The notes beneath the pieces are model-generated. The model ran no database searches, was not told where the DNA came from, and saw nothing but the letters and a program-made list of their open reading frames with translations. A stretch of DNA of 64,000 bases from an uncultured Collinsella sp. (GTDB taxonomy: Bacteria > Actinomycetota > Coriobacteriia > Coriobacteriales > Coriobacteriaceae): NCBI GenBank assembly GCA_900759045.1, contig CAAETU010000062.1:44193-108192 (forward strand), in the 5' to 3' direction. Positions 1 to 7,785 of the stretch are shown here, in pieces (positions within the stretch are counted from its first letter, which is position 1; every line of letters starts with the position of its first letter). Made by a program: the position numbers and the translations under genes.

Positions 1-346
1 CGACCTCCTCCATCGTCAAAAGACTGCCCGCACCATCGATACAACCTTGCAGTACAGCGCGCTCGTCATCGGTGGCATAGTCACCGTACATGTTCATGAT
101 GATCTGGGCGCGGACCTCCAGGGAATCGCGCTTGGCCCCCATAGAGGCGTTCCACTCCTGCATGGAGCCAAAGCCGTCGCCGCGATAGTCGACGGGCTGC
201 ATCAGCGTCGCCTCGGACGGCGTGGATCCGACCGTATCGGATAGTGTTGCCGCGTGGGCATCAGTTGCGCCGGCGCCCGTCAAAAGTGCCACGGTCAGAG
301 CGGCGGAAAGGGCGGCGGCTTTCGGTTTTCGTGAATCAATCCTCAT
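1..346 (-). CDS. Secreted protein of unknown function, N-terminal part only
   Basis: The gene runs off the left edge, so only the first 115 codons are visible. It begins at ATG 346-344, preceded by a good ribosome binding site (ACGGAGG, about 10 nt upstream). The N-terminus is a typical Sec signal peptide: MRIDSRKPK, then a hydrophobic Ala/Leu stretch ending near ATDAHA, a plausible signal peptidase I site around residue 33. The mature part seen (TLSDTVGSTPSEATLMQPVD, followed by acidic polar sequence) matches no family I recognise. It is probably exported. The region upstream (347-513) shows only a weak TACTAT -10-like sequence. Confidence 0.7.
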   Translation of the reverse strand, partial: MRIDSRKPKAAALSAALTVALLTGAGATDAHAATLSDTVGSTPSEATLMQPVDYRGDGFGSMQEWNASMGAKRDSLEVRAQIIMNMYGDYATDDERAVLQGCIDGAGSLLTMEEV

Positions 347-513
347 GTAGCTGGAAACCTCCGTAGTGCGTTTTTGCTGCGTTTGAGCTGCGTGTGATTC
401 GATCGCGCTGCATAGTACCCCGAGCAAATCGCGACCTGCGGTTTTTCTCAAAAGGCGCACGTCATTTGCGTAAAACTCACATCCTCTCAACAGGAGTTTT
501 CCACATCTCGATT

Positions 514-558
514 GCATAAAGCGTGCCAAAAACCCTGTTTTTGGCACGCTCTCTATGC
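514..558. repeat. 13-bp perfect hairpin between two minus-strand genes
   Basis: Positions 520-532 (AGCGTGCCAAAAA) pair perfectly with 538-550, leaving a 5-nt loop. GCATA/TATGC at 514-518 and 554-558 can extend the stem. No T-run follows on either strand, so it is not a clear intrinsic terminator. It lies next to the metY terminator and, with it, is the main content of the 347-659 gap. Confidence 0.5.
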
Positions 559-599
559 AAAAAAGGCGCCTGTGCGACCATTGTTCGCACAGGCGCCTT
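559..599 (-). terminator. Intrinsic terminator of metY
   Basis: AGGCGCCTGTGCG (564-576) pairs with CGCACAGGCGCCT (586-598). On the minus strand the stem is followed by a run of T (559-564), which is the classic rho-independent form. It lies about 60 nt past the metY stop codon. Confidence 0.85.
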
Positions 600-659
600 G
601 AGCAGGCATTTTATGCAGTTATACCTATCGAGTCGCAAGGGGTCCTTGCACAAGTCGCC

Positions 660-1970
660 TTACTCGTCCAGTGCGGCAAAGGCCTGCTTCAGATCCCAAA
701 TGATGTCCTCGGCGTTCTCGGTACCGATGGAAAGACGGATCGTGGAGGGCGTGATGTTCTGCTCGGCGAGCTCCTCGGCAGAGAGCTGGGAGTGCGTGGT
801 GGTAGCCGGGTGCACGACGAGCGACTTGACGTCGGCCACGTTGGCGAGCAGCGAGAACACCTGCAGATGATCGATGAACTTCCAAGCTGCCTCCTGGCCA
901 CCCTTAATCTCAAAGGTAAAGATCGAGGCACCGCCGTTGGGGAAGTACTTCTGGTACAGCTCATGGTCGGGATGCTCGGGCAGGCTCGGGTGGTTCACCT
1001 TGGCGACGTGGCTGTCACCGGTCAGAAACTCAACGACCTTCTTGGTGTTCTCGACATGACGGTCAACGCGCAGCGACAGAGTCTCGGTGCCCTGGAGCAG
1101 GACCCAGGCGTTGAACGGGCTGATGCAGGCGCCCTCGTCACGCAGCAGGATAGCGCGGACATAGGTTGCAAAGGCGGCGGGACCGGCAGCCTCGGCAAAC
1201 GAAACACCGTGGTAGGAGGGGTTGGGCTCAGCGATCTGGGCGTACTTGCCACTCGCCTTCCAATCGAAGTTACCGCCGTCGACGATCACACCGCCCAGCG
1301 AGGTGCCGTGGCCGCCGATAAACTTGGTTGCGGAGTGGACGACGATGTTGGCACCATGCTCCAGCGGACGGAACAGATACGGGGTGCCGAAGGTGTTGTC
1401 GACGACAACCGGCAGACCATGCTTCTTGGCGATCTCGGAGATGGCGTCGATGTTGGGGATGTCGGAGTTGGGGTTACCGAGCGTCTCGAGATAGATGACC
1501 GTGGTGTTGTCCTTGATGGCGCCCTCGACCTCGTCCAGGTTATGGGCATCGACGAAGGTGGTCTCGACACCAAACTGGGAGAGCGTGTGCTCCAGCAGGT
1601 TGTAGGAACCGCCGTAGATGGTCTTCTGGGCGACCACGTGGTCACCAGCCTGGGCAAGTGCCTGCAGGGTATAGGTGATGGCAGCGGCACCGGAGGCGAC
1701 GGCAAGACCGGCCACGCCACCCTCGAGCGCGGCGATACGGTCCTCGAAGACGCCCTGGGTGGAGTTGGTCAGACGGCCGTAGATGTTACCGGCGTCGGCA
1801 AGACCAAAGCGGTCGGCGGCGTGCTGGGAGTTGCGGAACACATAGCTCGTGGTTTGATAGATAGGCACAGCACGGGAGTCGGATGCAGGATCGGCGCTCT
1901 CCTGGCCAACGTGCAGCTGCAGGGTATCGAAACCAAAGGTATGCTCGGGGTTGTTGATGAACTGGCTCAT
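660..1970 (-). CDS. metY: O-acetylhomoserine sulfhydrylase (PLP-dependent)
   Basis: A 436-residue cytoplasmic enzyme of the Cys/Met-metabolism PLP family. It makes homocysteine from O-acetylhomoserine and sulfide, the direct sulfhydrylation route to methionine. The PLP lysine is in SATKFIGGHG (K216), and the family signature GNPNSDIPNIDAI is near residue 166. Length fits MetY (about 430) rather than the shorter MetB/MetC. Start ATG 1970-1968 is preceded by AAGGAGAT. An in-frame GTG at 2036 would add 22 atypical residues and is not favoured. The gene is divergent from a LysR regulator and has a candidate leader peptide upstream and an intrinsic terminator downstream, so it is probably a single-gene unit. 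Cystathionine gamma-synthase activity cannot be excluded. Confidence 0.93.
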   Translation of the reverse strand: MSQFINNPEHTFGFDTLQLHVGQESADPASDSRAVPIYQTTSYVFRNSQHAADRFGLADAGNIYGRLTNSTQGVFEDRIAALEGGVAGLAVASGAAAITYTLQALAQAGDHVVAQKTIYGGSYNLLEHTLSQFGVETTFVDAHNLDEVEGAIKDNTTVIYLETLGNPNSDIPNIDAISEIAKKHGLPVVVDNTFGTPYLFRPLEHGANIVVHSATKFIGGHGTSLGGVIVDGGNFDWKASGKYAQIAEPNPSYHGVSFAEAAGPAAFATYVRAILLRDEGACISPFNAWVLLQGTETLSLRVDRHVENTKKVVEFLTGDSHVAKVNHPSLPEHPDHELYQKYFPNGGASIFTFEIKGGQEAAWKFIDHLQVFSLLANVADVKSLVVHPATTTHSQLSAEELAEQNITPSTIRLSIGTENAEDIIWDLKQAFAALDE

Positions 1971-2032
1971 GATGATCTCCTTGATCAAATAGAAGTAAAT
2001 AAGAGTAAGAGAAGTAAGTCGCTGTCTCCCGA

Positions 2033-2086
2033 TCACGCCGACGGGCGCAAACAGGAGCCCGGCATTCGTCTTAGTAAGCAGTTCAT
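2033..2086 (-). CDS. Candidate 17-residue leader peptide upstream of metY
   Basis: A short ORF (MNCLLRRMPGSCLRPSA, then stop) begins at ATG 2086-2084, eight nucleotides after a very strong ribosome binding site (AAAGGAGG, 2094-2101 on the complement). It has two Cys and two Met codons in 17 and lies about 60 nt before metY, so sulfur amino acid supply could be read by translation of the leader. GC-rich segments overlapping its 3' half can form alternative hairpins. The stop codon overlaps a GTG that is in frame with metY. There is no homology evidence, and the call rests on the ribosome binding site, position and codon content. Confidence 0.4.
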   Translation of the reverse strand: MNCLLRRMPGSCLRPSA

Positions 2087-2204
2087 ATGCGGTCCTCCTT
2101 TTGACATCCCGTTCTCATGGTCGGCTTAATTACCTACCGCCTTTGTGTGTTTTGAATAGTACGGGCATTGTTTCCCTCGGTCAATCACTTAAAAGCGCTA
2201 ACTT

Positions 2205-2225
2205 GTTATCGGTTTTATAGATAAC
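2205..2225. promoter_or_regulatory. Probable LysR-type operator (T-N11-A palindrome)
   Basis: GTTATC (2205-2210) and GATAAC (2220-2225) form a perfect interrupted palindrome with the TTATC-N9-GATAA spacing typical of LysR-family boxes. It ends 20 nt before the lysR start and lies between lysR and divergent metY, as expected for an autoregulated LysR-type regulator. Confidence 0.5.
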
Positions 2226-2245
2226 ACTCGAAAGGACGGGCGCCG

Positions 2246-3184
2246 ATGACCCTCCAGCAGCTTCGCTTTTTGATCGCCGTGGCAGAGTCCGGTTCGATCA
2301 ACGCCGCAGCCCAGCGCCTCTATACGGCGCAGTCCAATATCTCCAATGCCGTCAAAAGCCTGGAGCAGGAACTTCATATCGAAATCTTTACGCGCTCCAG
2401 CCGCGGTGTTGCACTCACCAACGACGGCACCGAGCTTTTGGGTTATGCACGCCAGGTCGTAGAGCAGGCCGACATGCTCGAGGCCCGCTACGAGGACGGC
2501 GGTACACCCCAGGCGCGCCTTGCCATTTCGGCCCAACACTACGCGTTTTCGGTCGAGGCCTTTGTCAACGTGGTCGAGCGCTGCCGCGACAGCAAGTTCG
2601 AGTTCATCATGCGCGAGACCACCACATCGCAGATTATCGACGACGTCCGCGCATTTCGCAGCGATATCGGCATTCTGTATCTGGATGACTTTAACGCCCG
2701 CGTTCTGCAGAAGGCCTTCGCCGATGCCCGCGCGAGCTTCCATCCCCTCTTCGACGCGACGGTCCACGTCTTCGTCAGCGAACGCCACCCGCTCGCACGC
2801 CACCCTCAGCTGTCCCTTGCCGACCTCACGCCCTATACGCGCTACAGCTTTGAGCAGGGAACCTCAAACTCCTTCTATTACGCCGAGGAACCTTTTAGCT
2901 ATATCCCTTGCGACCGCAACATACGAATCTCGGACCGCGGAACACTTACTAACTTACTTATCACGTCGAACGGTTACACCCTGTCGACCGGTGTCCTCTC
3001 CAATGAAATGCAGTGGGGTATGACATCGATCCCGTTAGCAGACGCCCCAACGATGCACGTAGGATATATCATGCACGACGAGCGCAAGCCCTCTCCCCTC
3101 TTGCGGCAATACCTCGACGAGCTCAACCGCATCATCCATGCCAACCAGCTGTCGGAAGACGGGGTAGAAATCGTAGATTGCTAG
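2246..3184 (+). CDS. LysR-family transcriptional regulator, probable regulator of metY
   Basis: 312 residues with the standard layout: an N-terminal winged helix-turn-helix (MTLQQLRFLIAVAESGSINA to about residue 60, including AAQRLYTAQSNISNAVKSLE), then a periplasmic-binding-protein-like effector domain. AQSNISNAVKSLE with a following FTRSSRGV is close to the CysB/CysL/Cbl pattern of sulfur regulators, but the effector cannot be read from the sequence. GAAAGGA precedes the ATG. It is divergent from metY across 275 bp with a T-N11-A palindrome, so control of metY is a reasonable inference. Confidence 0.85.
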   Translation: MTLQQLRFLIAVAESGSINAAAQRLYTAQSNISNAVKSLEQELHIEIFTRSSRGVALTNDGTELLGYARQVVEQADMLEARYEDGGTPQARLAISAQHYAFSVEAFVNVVERCRDSKFEFIMRETTTSQIIDDVRAFRSDIGILYLDDFNARVLQKAFADARASFHPLFDATVHVFVSERHPLARHPQLSLADLTPYTRYSFEQGTSNSFYYAEEPFSYIPCDRNIRISDRGTLTNLLITSNGYTLSTGVLSNEMQWGMTSIPLADAPTMHVGYIMHDERKPSPLLRQYLDELNRIIHANQLSEDGVEIVDC

Positions 3185-3247
3185 CCCGCGGCGGGCATGG
3201 CGCTACAATGGTCACCCACACGAAGCGTACCCAACGAAAGGAATCAT

Positions 3248-3733
3248 GTGAAGGTCATCATCTATACCGACGGCTCGGCTCGATCCAATCCGGGACGCGG
3301 CGGCTACGGCGCCGTGCTCAAATACACCAACCCCGCCGGCAAGACCTTCACCTCCGAGCTTTCGCGTGGCTACGCCAAGACCACTAACAACCGCATGGAG
3401 CTCATGGCGGTCATCGTGGCGCTCGAGGCACTCAACCGCCCCTGCGAGGTCGAGGTCCATTCCGATTCGCAGTACGTCGTCAACGCCTTCAACAAGCACT
3501 GGATCGACGGCTGGAAAAAGCGCGGGTGGAAAACTGCCAACAAGCAGCCCGTCAAGAACCGCGACCTGTGGGAGCGTCTGCTTGCCGCAAAGAGCAAGCA
3601 TAAGGTGGAGTTCATCTGGGTTAAGGGGCATGCCGGCCACGAGCTCAATGAGCGCTGCGACGAGCTCGCCACCACCGCGGCCGACGGAGCCAACCTCGAT
3701 ATCGACGCCGGCTTTAACGAGAGCGACCTGTAA
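3248..3733 (+). CDS. rnhA: Ribonuclease HI
   Basis: A 161-residue RNase HI, which cleaves the RNA strand of RNA-DNA hybrids. All four carboxylates are present: D8 (YTDGSA), E51 (MELMAV), D73 (SDSQYV) and D138 (ERCDEL), with H127 in KGHAGH. The usual basic handle region is present ([18 protein letters not shown]). The start is GTG 3248 after CGAAAGGA; the in-frame ATG at 3197 would add 17 unrelated residues upstream of the first beta strand. TACAAT at 3204-3209 could be the -10 box. Confidence 0.93.
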   Translation: MKVIIYTDGSARSNPGRGGYGAVLKYTNPAGKTFTSELSRGYAKTTNNRMELMAVIVALEALNRPCEVEVHSDSQYVVNAFNKHWIDGWKKRGWKTANKQPVKNRDLWERLLAAKSKHKVEFIWVKGHAGHELNERCDELATTAADGANLDIDAGFNESDL

Positions 3734-3806
3734 TAGCGTTTTCGCGCAGCTTTATATCCCCACGCGCTACACTCATCCTGTAGACCAAACAACGCAAGGG
3801 GGACGT

Positions 3807-4913
3807 ATGCTGCGTATAGCGACCATCGGCACATCCATGATCACCGACGACTTTATCCAGGTCGTCAATGCCAACGACCAAGCCGCGTTTGTGGGCACGC
3901 TTTCACGCGATGCCAATCGCGGTGCCGCCTTTACCGCCGAGCACGGCGGCGAACGCAACTTCACCGCACTCGACGAGCTCGCGTCCGCCGACGACGTCGA
4001 TGCCGTCTACATCGGCAGCCCCAACGCGCTCCATCACGAGCAGGCGCTCGCCTGCATCGCCGGTGGCAAGCACGTCATCGTCGAGAAGCCCTTCTGCGCC
4101 ACCGAAGCGCAGGCGCTGGAAGTCTTCCGCGCTGCCGAGGCAGCAGGTGTCGTGGCCCTCGAGGCGATGCGTCCCCTCCACGATCCCGCCTTCCACGCCG
4201 TCGAGGACGCCCTGGGCGAGATTGCCCCCATCCGCCGTGCCTCATTGCGCTTTGGCAAGTATTCCTCGCGCTACAACGAGATTCTCGCGGGACGCACCAC
4301 CAATATCTTCGATTGCAATATGGCATCGGGTTCCCTCATGGACATCGGCGTCTATACCGTCGAGCCCATGGTCGAGATCTTCGGCATGCCCTCCGGTCTC
4401 ACCAGCATGGCCACGCTGCTCGACCCCTCAACGCAAGAGCTCACCCATGGCCCCATCGACGGCTGCGGTTCCATTCTCGCCAGCTACGGCGGTGGCCGTA
4501 TCTCCGTCGAGCTCGCGCACTCCAAAATTACGAATGACCTGCTGCCCTCGCAGATCGAAGGCGAGCGTGGCACTATCCAGATCGACCATCTGTCCACGCC
4601 CCGCAACGTCCGCATCGACTATCGCGGCGACGTCGTACGCGGCTCGGCGACCGAGGCACCGCGCGAACAGGACGACAACGGCCGCGCGCTCGACCTTCCC
4701 AAGTCAAGCAACACTATGGAATACGAACTCGCAGACTTTATCACCGCCATCGGAGGCATCGATAACGTTAAGGAAGAGATCTGGGAGACCCCGGCGGGAC
4801 GCCATGAGCTCGGCCACTACCGCGATGTCACGCTCGTCTCGCTGCGCATCATGGATGCCGTGCGTCAGCAGGCCGGCATTACCTTCCCCGCCGATTCAGT
4901 CAAGCAGGCCTAG
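3807..4913 (+). CDS. Gfo/Idh/MocA-family NAD(P)-dependent oxidoreductase
   Basis: 368 residues. The N-terminal Rossmann fold begins LRIATIGTSMITDDFIQ. It is followed by the family's GSPNALHHEQALACIAGGKH and the substrate-binding lysine motif VEKPFC, and the C-terminal GFO/IDH domain contains GSLMDIGVYTVEP. Such enzymes oxidise or reduce sugars, inositols or related polyols; the substrate cannot be assigned. Start ATG 3807 follows AAGGGGGA. The stop is only 2 nt from the next gene, so the two are probably cotranscribed. Confidence 0.85.
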   Translation: MLRIATIGTSMITDDFIQVVNANDQAAFVGTLSRDANRGAAFTAEHGGERNFTALDELASADDVDAVYIGSPNALHHEQALACIAGGKHVIVEKPFCATEAQALEVFRAAEAAGVVALEAMRPLHDPAFHAVEDALGEIAPIRRASLRFGKYSSRYNEILAGRTTNIFDCNMASGSLMDIGVYTVEPMVEIFGMPSGLTSMATLLDPSTQELTHGPIDGCGSILASYGGGRISVELAHSKITNDLLPSQIEGERGTIQIDHLSTPRNVRIDYRGDVVRGSATEAPREQDDNGRALDLPKSSNTMEYELADFITAIGGIDNVKEEIWETPAGRHELGHYRDVTLVSLRIMDAVRQQAGITFPADSVKQA

Positions 4914-4915
4914 CG

Positions 4916-5317
4916 ATGGGCTTTTTTGACAAGTTCTTCTCCGGCATCAATCGAGAGCCTCAAAAACCGTCTGGCGTTGAGCTCGAGCTGCGACGCAGGC
5001 TTACCGTGCTAGCAAGCGACGCAGCCACTCAAAACGCTCCGCAGCGCTATTTTCTGCGGTGGGAGGGCCAAGTCCAGGGCGTCGGCTTTCGCTTTACCAA
5101 CACCAATCTCGCACAGACGCACACACTCACCGGCTGGGTACGCAATATGGAAGACGGTTCGGTCGAAATGGAGGTACAAGGCGCGCCTGCGAATATCCTG
5201 TCTCACCTCGAGGCGCTCCATGCCTCCTATGAGCGAATGGGCATACGTTTTCGCCTCGAGGACGCACAAATCCGCGCCGCGCTTACCAGCGAAGATGGTT
5301 TCAGTCCTCGTTATTAG
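4916..5317 (+). CDS. acyP: Acylphosphatase
   Basis: 133 residues. The C-terminal 90 residues are an acylphosphatase domain with both signatures: GQVQGVGFRF (catalytic R59) and GWVRNMEDGSVE (catalytic N77). These small enzymes hydrolyse carboxyl-phosphate bonds such as those of acetyl- and glyceroyl-phosphates. About 45 extra N-terminal residues (MGFFDKFFSG, then basic sequence) are not part of the fold and are unusual, since typical members are about 90 residues. The start overlaps the end of the previous gene region (TAG CG ATG), supporting cotranscription with the Gfo/Idh gene. Confidence 0.88.
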   Translation: MGFFDKFFSGINREPQKPSGVELELRRRLTVLASDAATQNAPQRYFLRWEGQVQGVGFRFTNTNLAQTHTLTGWVRNMEDGSVEMEVQGAPANILSHLEALHASYERMGIRFRLEDAQIRAALTSEDGFSPRY

Positions 5318-5378
5318 TATTGTGTGCTAAATACGGTATCATTTACCTACGACCGTTGATAGAAAAGAGGCGAGGCGC

Positions 5379-5759
5379 ATGGCGGTGCAAAGAAGAAACA
5401 CCAAGCAGCGGAAACTGGTTCTTGACGCCGTGCGCCAAAGCTATAACCACCCCACCGCCGATGAGATCTACAACGCCGTGCGCGCGCAGGATGACAAAAT
5501 CAGCCGCGGTACGGTCTACCGCAATCTCAATCTCTTAGCCGACGCCGGCGAGATCCTCTCCATCAAGACACCGGGCGGCAGCCGCTTCGATCGCACGATC
5601 GAGCCGCATGCGCATATCATCTGCACCTCGTGCAGCCGCGTCATCGACGTACCGCTCCCCTTCGATGCCCAGCTCGACGCCAAGGCGTCCGAGCAAATCG
5701 GCTGGAACGTCACCTCGCACTACACCATCTTCGAGGGCCTCTGCCCCAACTGTAGGTAG
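5379..5759 (+). CDS. Fur-family metalloregulator, PerR-like
   Basis: 126 residues: an N-terminal winged helix (RRNTKQRKLVLDAV ... ISRGTVYRNLNLL) and a C-terminal dimerisation domain with two CxxC pairs (C82/C85 in CTSC, C122/C125 in CPNC) that would bind structural zinc. HAHIICTSC is the usual Fur/PerR/Zur metal-site region. Overall pattern and size favour PerR or a generic Fur-like repressor, but the regulatory metal cannot be settled. GAGGCG precedes the ATG by a few nucleotides. TTAGTA-17-TATCAT at about 5316-5344 could be the promoter. The gene is convergent with the HAD gene, with only 14 nt between them. Confidence 0.85.
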   Translation: MAVQRRNTKQRKLVLDAVRQSYNHPTADEIYNAVRAQDDKISRGTVYRNLNLLADAGEILSIKTPGGSRFDRTIEPHAHIICTSCSRVIDVPLPFDAQLDAKASEQIGWNVTSHYTIFEGLCPNCR

Positions 5760-5773
5760 ATTTTGGGACATGC

Positions 5774-6571
5774 CTACTCAGCAAGTAGACGACGCAGCTC
5801 TTCTTCGACCGTGCGCACGTAGCGGACACGGTCATTGACACCGCGCATGCTGGGATTGCAGCTCTCCATCAGATAGGGATGGCCCACCACGTTGAGCATG
5901 TCGCGATCGTTTTCGTTATCGCCAAACGCCATCATTTCGTTAAGTGAGATCCCCAGCGCGCAACCATAATCGGCAAGCGCGGACCCTTTGCCCGAATCAA
6001 AGCCGATAAAATCGGTCCATTCGGTTCCCGACGTCATCACGTCGACACGGTCGCTAAAGAGGCGCTCGAAATACTCCAGCGCCGCCGGCTGCTCTGTCTC
6101 GGGCGTTTGAAACGCAATCTTAATGACATCCTCGTCAATGTCCTCGGGACGGTCGACCACCGCCACATCGCAGTGGACCTCATAGCGCAGGTGGTCAACA
6201 AACGCATCGTTGCCGCTTATGGTGTAGAGGTGCCCCTCGCACGAAAGTGTCACGTCGGCATGGGGATAGGCGACCACGGCATTCGCGATATCCATCGCCA
6301 GGTCACGCCCCATAGAGCGCTTGACGACAGCACGCCCCTCGCTCATGACCAGGGCGCCGTTTTCGCATACATAGGCGAGCTCATCGGCCACCGGGGCAAA
6401 CAGATAGCGCAAGCTCGCATATTGACGGCCACTCGCCGGCATAAACACGATACCGCGACGATGCAGCTCATCGATGAGCTCAAAGGCCTCGGAACGAGGC
6501 TCGCGCTCCCCCGGATGCAGCAACGTGCCGTCCAAATCGCATGCAATCAGCCTGATTCCTTCAAGACCCAT
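5774..6571 (-). CDS. Cof-type HAD-superfamily phosphatase
   Basis: 265 residues. HAD motif I is CDLDGTL near the N-terminus, motif II is MPASGR, and motifs III/IV are K in DSGKGSALA and GDNENDRDML. The C2B cap between them is the Cof/YidA arrangement. Family members dephosphorylate sugar phosphates, FMN or PLP; the substrate here is unknown. I chose ATG 6571-6569, which has a GGGGGAAAG site just upstream and begins MGLEGIRLIACDLDGT. A longer reading to 6631 adds residues that run through the 6603-6641 hairpin and is unlikely. Confidence 0.88.
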   Translation of the reverse strand: MGLEGIRLIACDLDGTLLHPGEREPRSEAFELIDELHRRGIVFMPASGRQYASLRYLFAPVADELAYVCENGALVMSEGRAVVKRSMGRDLAMDIANAVVAYPHADVTLSCEGHLYTISGNDAFVDHLRYEVHCDVAVVDRPEDIDEDVIKIAFQTPETEQPAALEYFERLFSDRVDVMTSGTEWTDFIGFDSGKGSALADYGCALGISLNEMMAFGDNENDRDMLNVVGHPYLMESCNPSMRGVNDRVRYVRTVEEELRRLLAE

Positions 6572-6602
6572 ATGCTTTCCCCCACAGCATTTCATCAACA
6601 GC

Positions 6603-6641
6603 AAGACGGACTTTGAATAGTTGCCTCTCAAAGTCCGTCTT
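6603..6641 (-). terminator. 14-bp hairpin, probable terminator of the UreE-like gene
   Basis: AAGACGGACTTTGA (6603-6616) pairs perfectly with 6628-6641, with an 11-nt loop. It lies 14 nt past the stop of the UreE-like gene and upstream of the HAD gene. There is no strong T-run, so it may be a weak terminator or a transcript-end stabiliser. Confidence 0.5.
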
Positions 6642-6654
6642 ACGCATACGCACG

Positions 6655-7233
6655 TTAACCGCGCGCCTTCTTTACGATCGTAAAGTCTGGAGCCATACTC
6701 ACAACAACATCCGCCGCGCTCGATGCAAAGCGTCGACTGGCATCGAGCTCGCGTGTGACCACCGAGAGTCGAACGCCCCCAATACCCCGGAGCATGCGAC
6801 CCAAAACCGGTTGCACCGGCGTATACATGCGCACGGTATAATCATCCGAGTCACCACGGAAGAGCGGCGCATGCATGTTGCCGATCTCCCAGCACGCATG
6901 TGCGAGCACAATCGGATCCATGCGGTCGACTTCGACCAAATAGACCTCGGCGCTGCGCAGGCGTACGACAACCGCTACGGGCACCGTGCCCGTGCGGTCG
7001 ACAGCGAGCACGTCACCGTCGGCAAGACGCTCGCCATCAGTGGCATCCAGCCGGGCATTCACCGTGCGCCCCAGCTCCGTCACGCCCACAAACAGGCGCG
7101 CATCAGCCTGGTCCCAATCGAGTAGCAGCTCGTCAACCTCAAAGACGCCACCCAGCTCCCGACGAAGCAGGAGTTCATAGGACGGGTCGTTGAGATTTCC
7201 CAAGCGCTCCGTAGCCACCAGGTCCACGGACAT
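6655..7233 (-). CDS. UreE-like metallochaperone domain protein
   Basis: 192 residues. The N-terminal part (VDELLLDWDQADARLFVGV ... RLADGDVLAVD ... VYLVEV) follows the UreE N-domain layout. The C-terminal part contains LAHACWEIGNMHAPLF and LGRMLRGIGGVRL, closely matching the UreE signature LARAAYHLGNRHVP ... VLEEMLRGLG, including the conserved metal-binding His. The His-rich tail of many UreE proteins is absent. UreE delivers nickel to urease, but no urease gene is in the window. It starts directly after the stop of the SlyD-like gene (TAG TTG ATG), which suggests a nickel-related pair. ATG 7233 is preferred over TTG 7236. The UreE assignment rests on motif recognition only. Confidence 0.72.
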   Translation of the reverse strand: MSVDLVATERLGNLNDPSYELLLRRELGGVFEVDELLLDWDQADARLFVGVTELGRTVNARLDATDGERLADGDVLAVDRTGTVPVAVVVRLRSAEVYLVEVDRMDPIVLAHACWEIGNMHAPLFRGDSDDYTVRMYTPVQPVLGRMLRGIGGVRLSVVTRELDASRRFASSAADVVVSMAPDFTIVKKARG

Positions 7234-7236
7234 CAA

Positions 7237-7665
7237 CTAGTCCTCGACCTCAACGAGCTCGATATCAAAGTTGAGATCCTTGCCGGCAAGCTCGTGGTTG
7301 GCATCGAGCGTCACGGCCTCGGACGTCACATCGATGACGACAGCGGGGACAGGCATGCCGCTCGGCGTGGACAGGAAGAGCTTCATGCCCTTCTCGATCT
7401 GCTCGATGTTGGGAACCTGCTCGGCCGGGAAGGTCAGGACCATCTCGGGGTTGTGCTCGCCGTAGGCATCGGCAGCAGGAATGTGCACGGACTTCTTCTC
7501 GCCCACCTGCATATCGATAACGGCGGCGTCGAAGCCCTTGATCATCTGACCGGCACCGCAGGTGAACTCCAGCGGCTCACCGCGATCGTAGGAGCTATCG
7601 AACTGCGTGCCGTCATCGAGCGTGCCACGATAATGGGTCTTGACCTTCTTGCCCTGGTTGGACAT
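7237..7665 (-). CDS. FKBP-type peptidyl-prolyl isomerase, SlyD-like
   Basis: 142 residues. The FKBP core (KKVKTHYRGTLDDGTQFDSS, GAGQMIKGFD) is followed by the insert-in-flap domain of the SlyD class (AADAYGEHNPEMVLTFPAEQ through PVPAVVIDVT) and the closing strand DLNFDIELVEVED. This class combines prolyl isomerase and chaperone activity; E. coli SlyD also binds nickel for hydrogenase maturation. The metal-binding His/Cys-rich tail is missing. ATG 7665 follows ACGGAGG. It is the first gene of a two-gene unit with the UreE-like gene and is divergent from the dipeptidase; TATAGT around 7727 on the minus strand could be its -10 box. Confidence 0.87.
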   Translation of the reverse strand: MSNQGKKVKTHYRGTLDDGTQFDSSYDRGEPLEFTCGAGQMIKGFDAAVIDMQVGEKKSVHIPAADAYGEHNPEMVLTFPAEQVPNIEQIEKGMKLFLSTPSGMPVPAVVIDVTSEAVTLDANHELAGKDLNFDIELVEVED

Positions 7666-7785
7666 GGTAACCTCCGTGATAAGGGCGGCGCACAACGCGG
7701 GCCGCCGTGAACATATGGCGCTAACTATACCCTAGTCATACAATTCATTGACAGTTTGCAAAGAAACGCTGCAACCGGAGGAACC

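Noticed and set aside
1971..2245. A SAM riboswitch before metY
   Set aside because: I could not find the conserved SAM riboswitch core segments; a leader peptide fits the visible features better.
6655..7665. A urease operon
   Set aside because: Only a UreE-like domain is present; no urease structural or other accessory gene is in the window.
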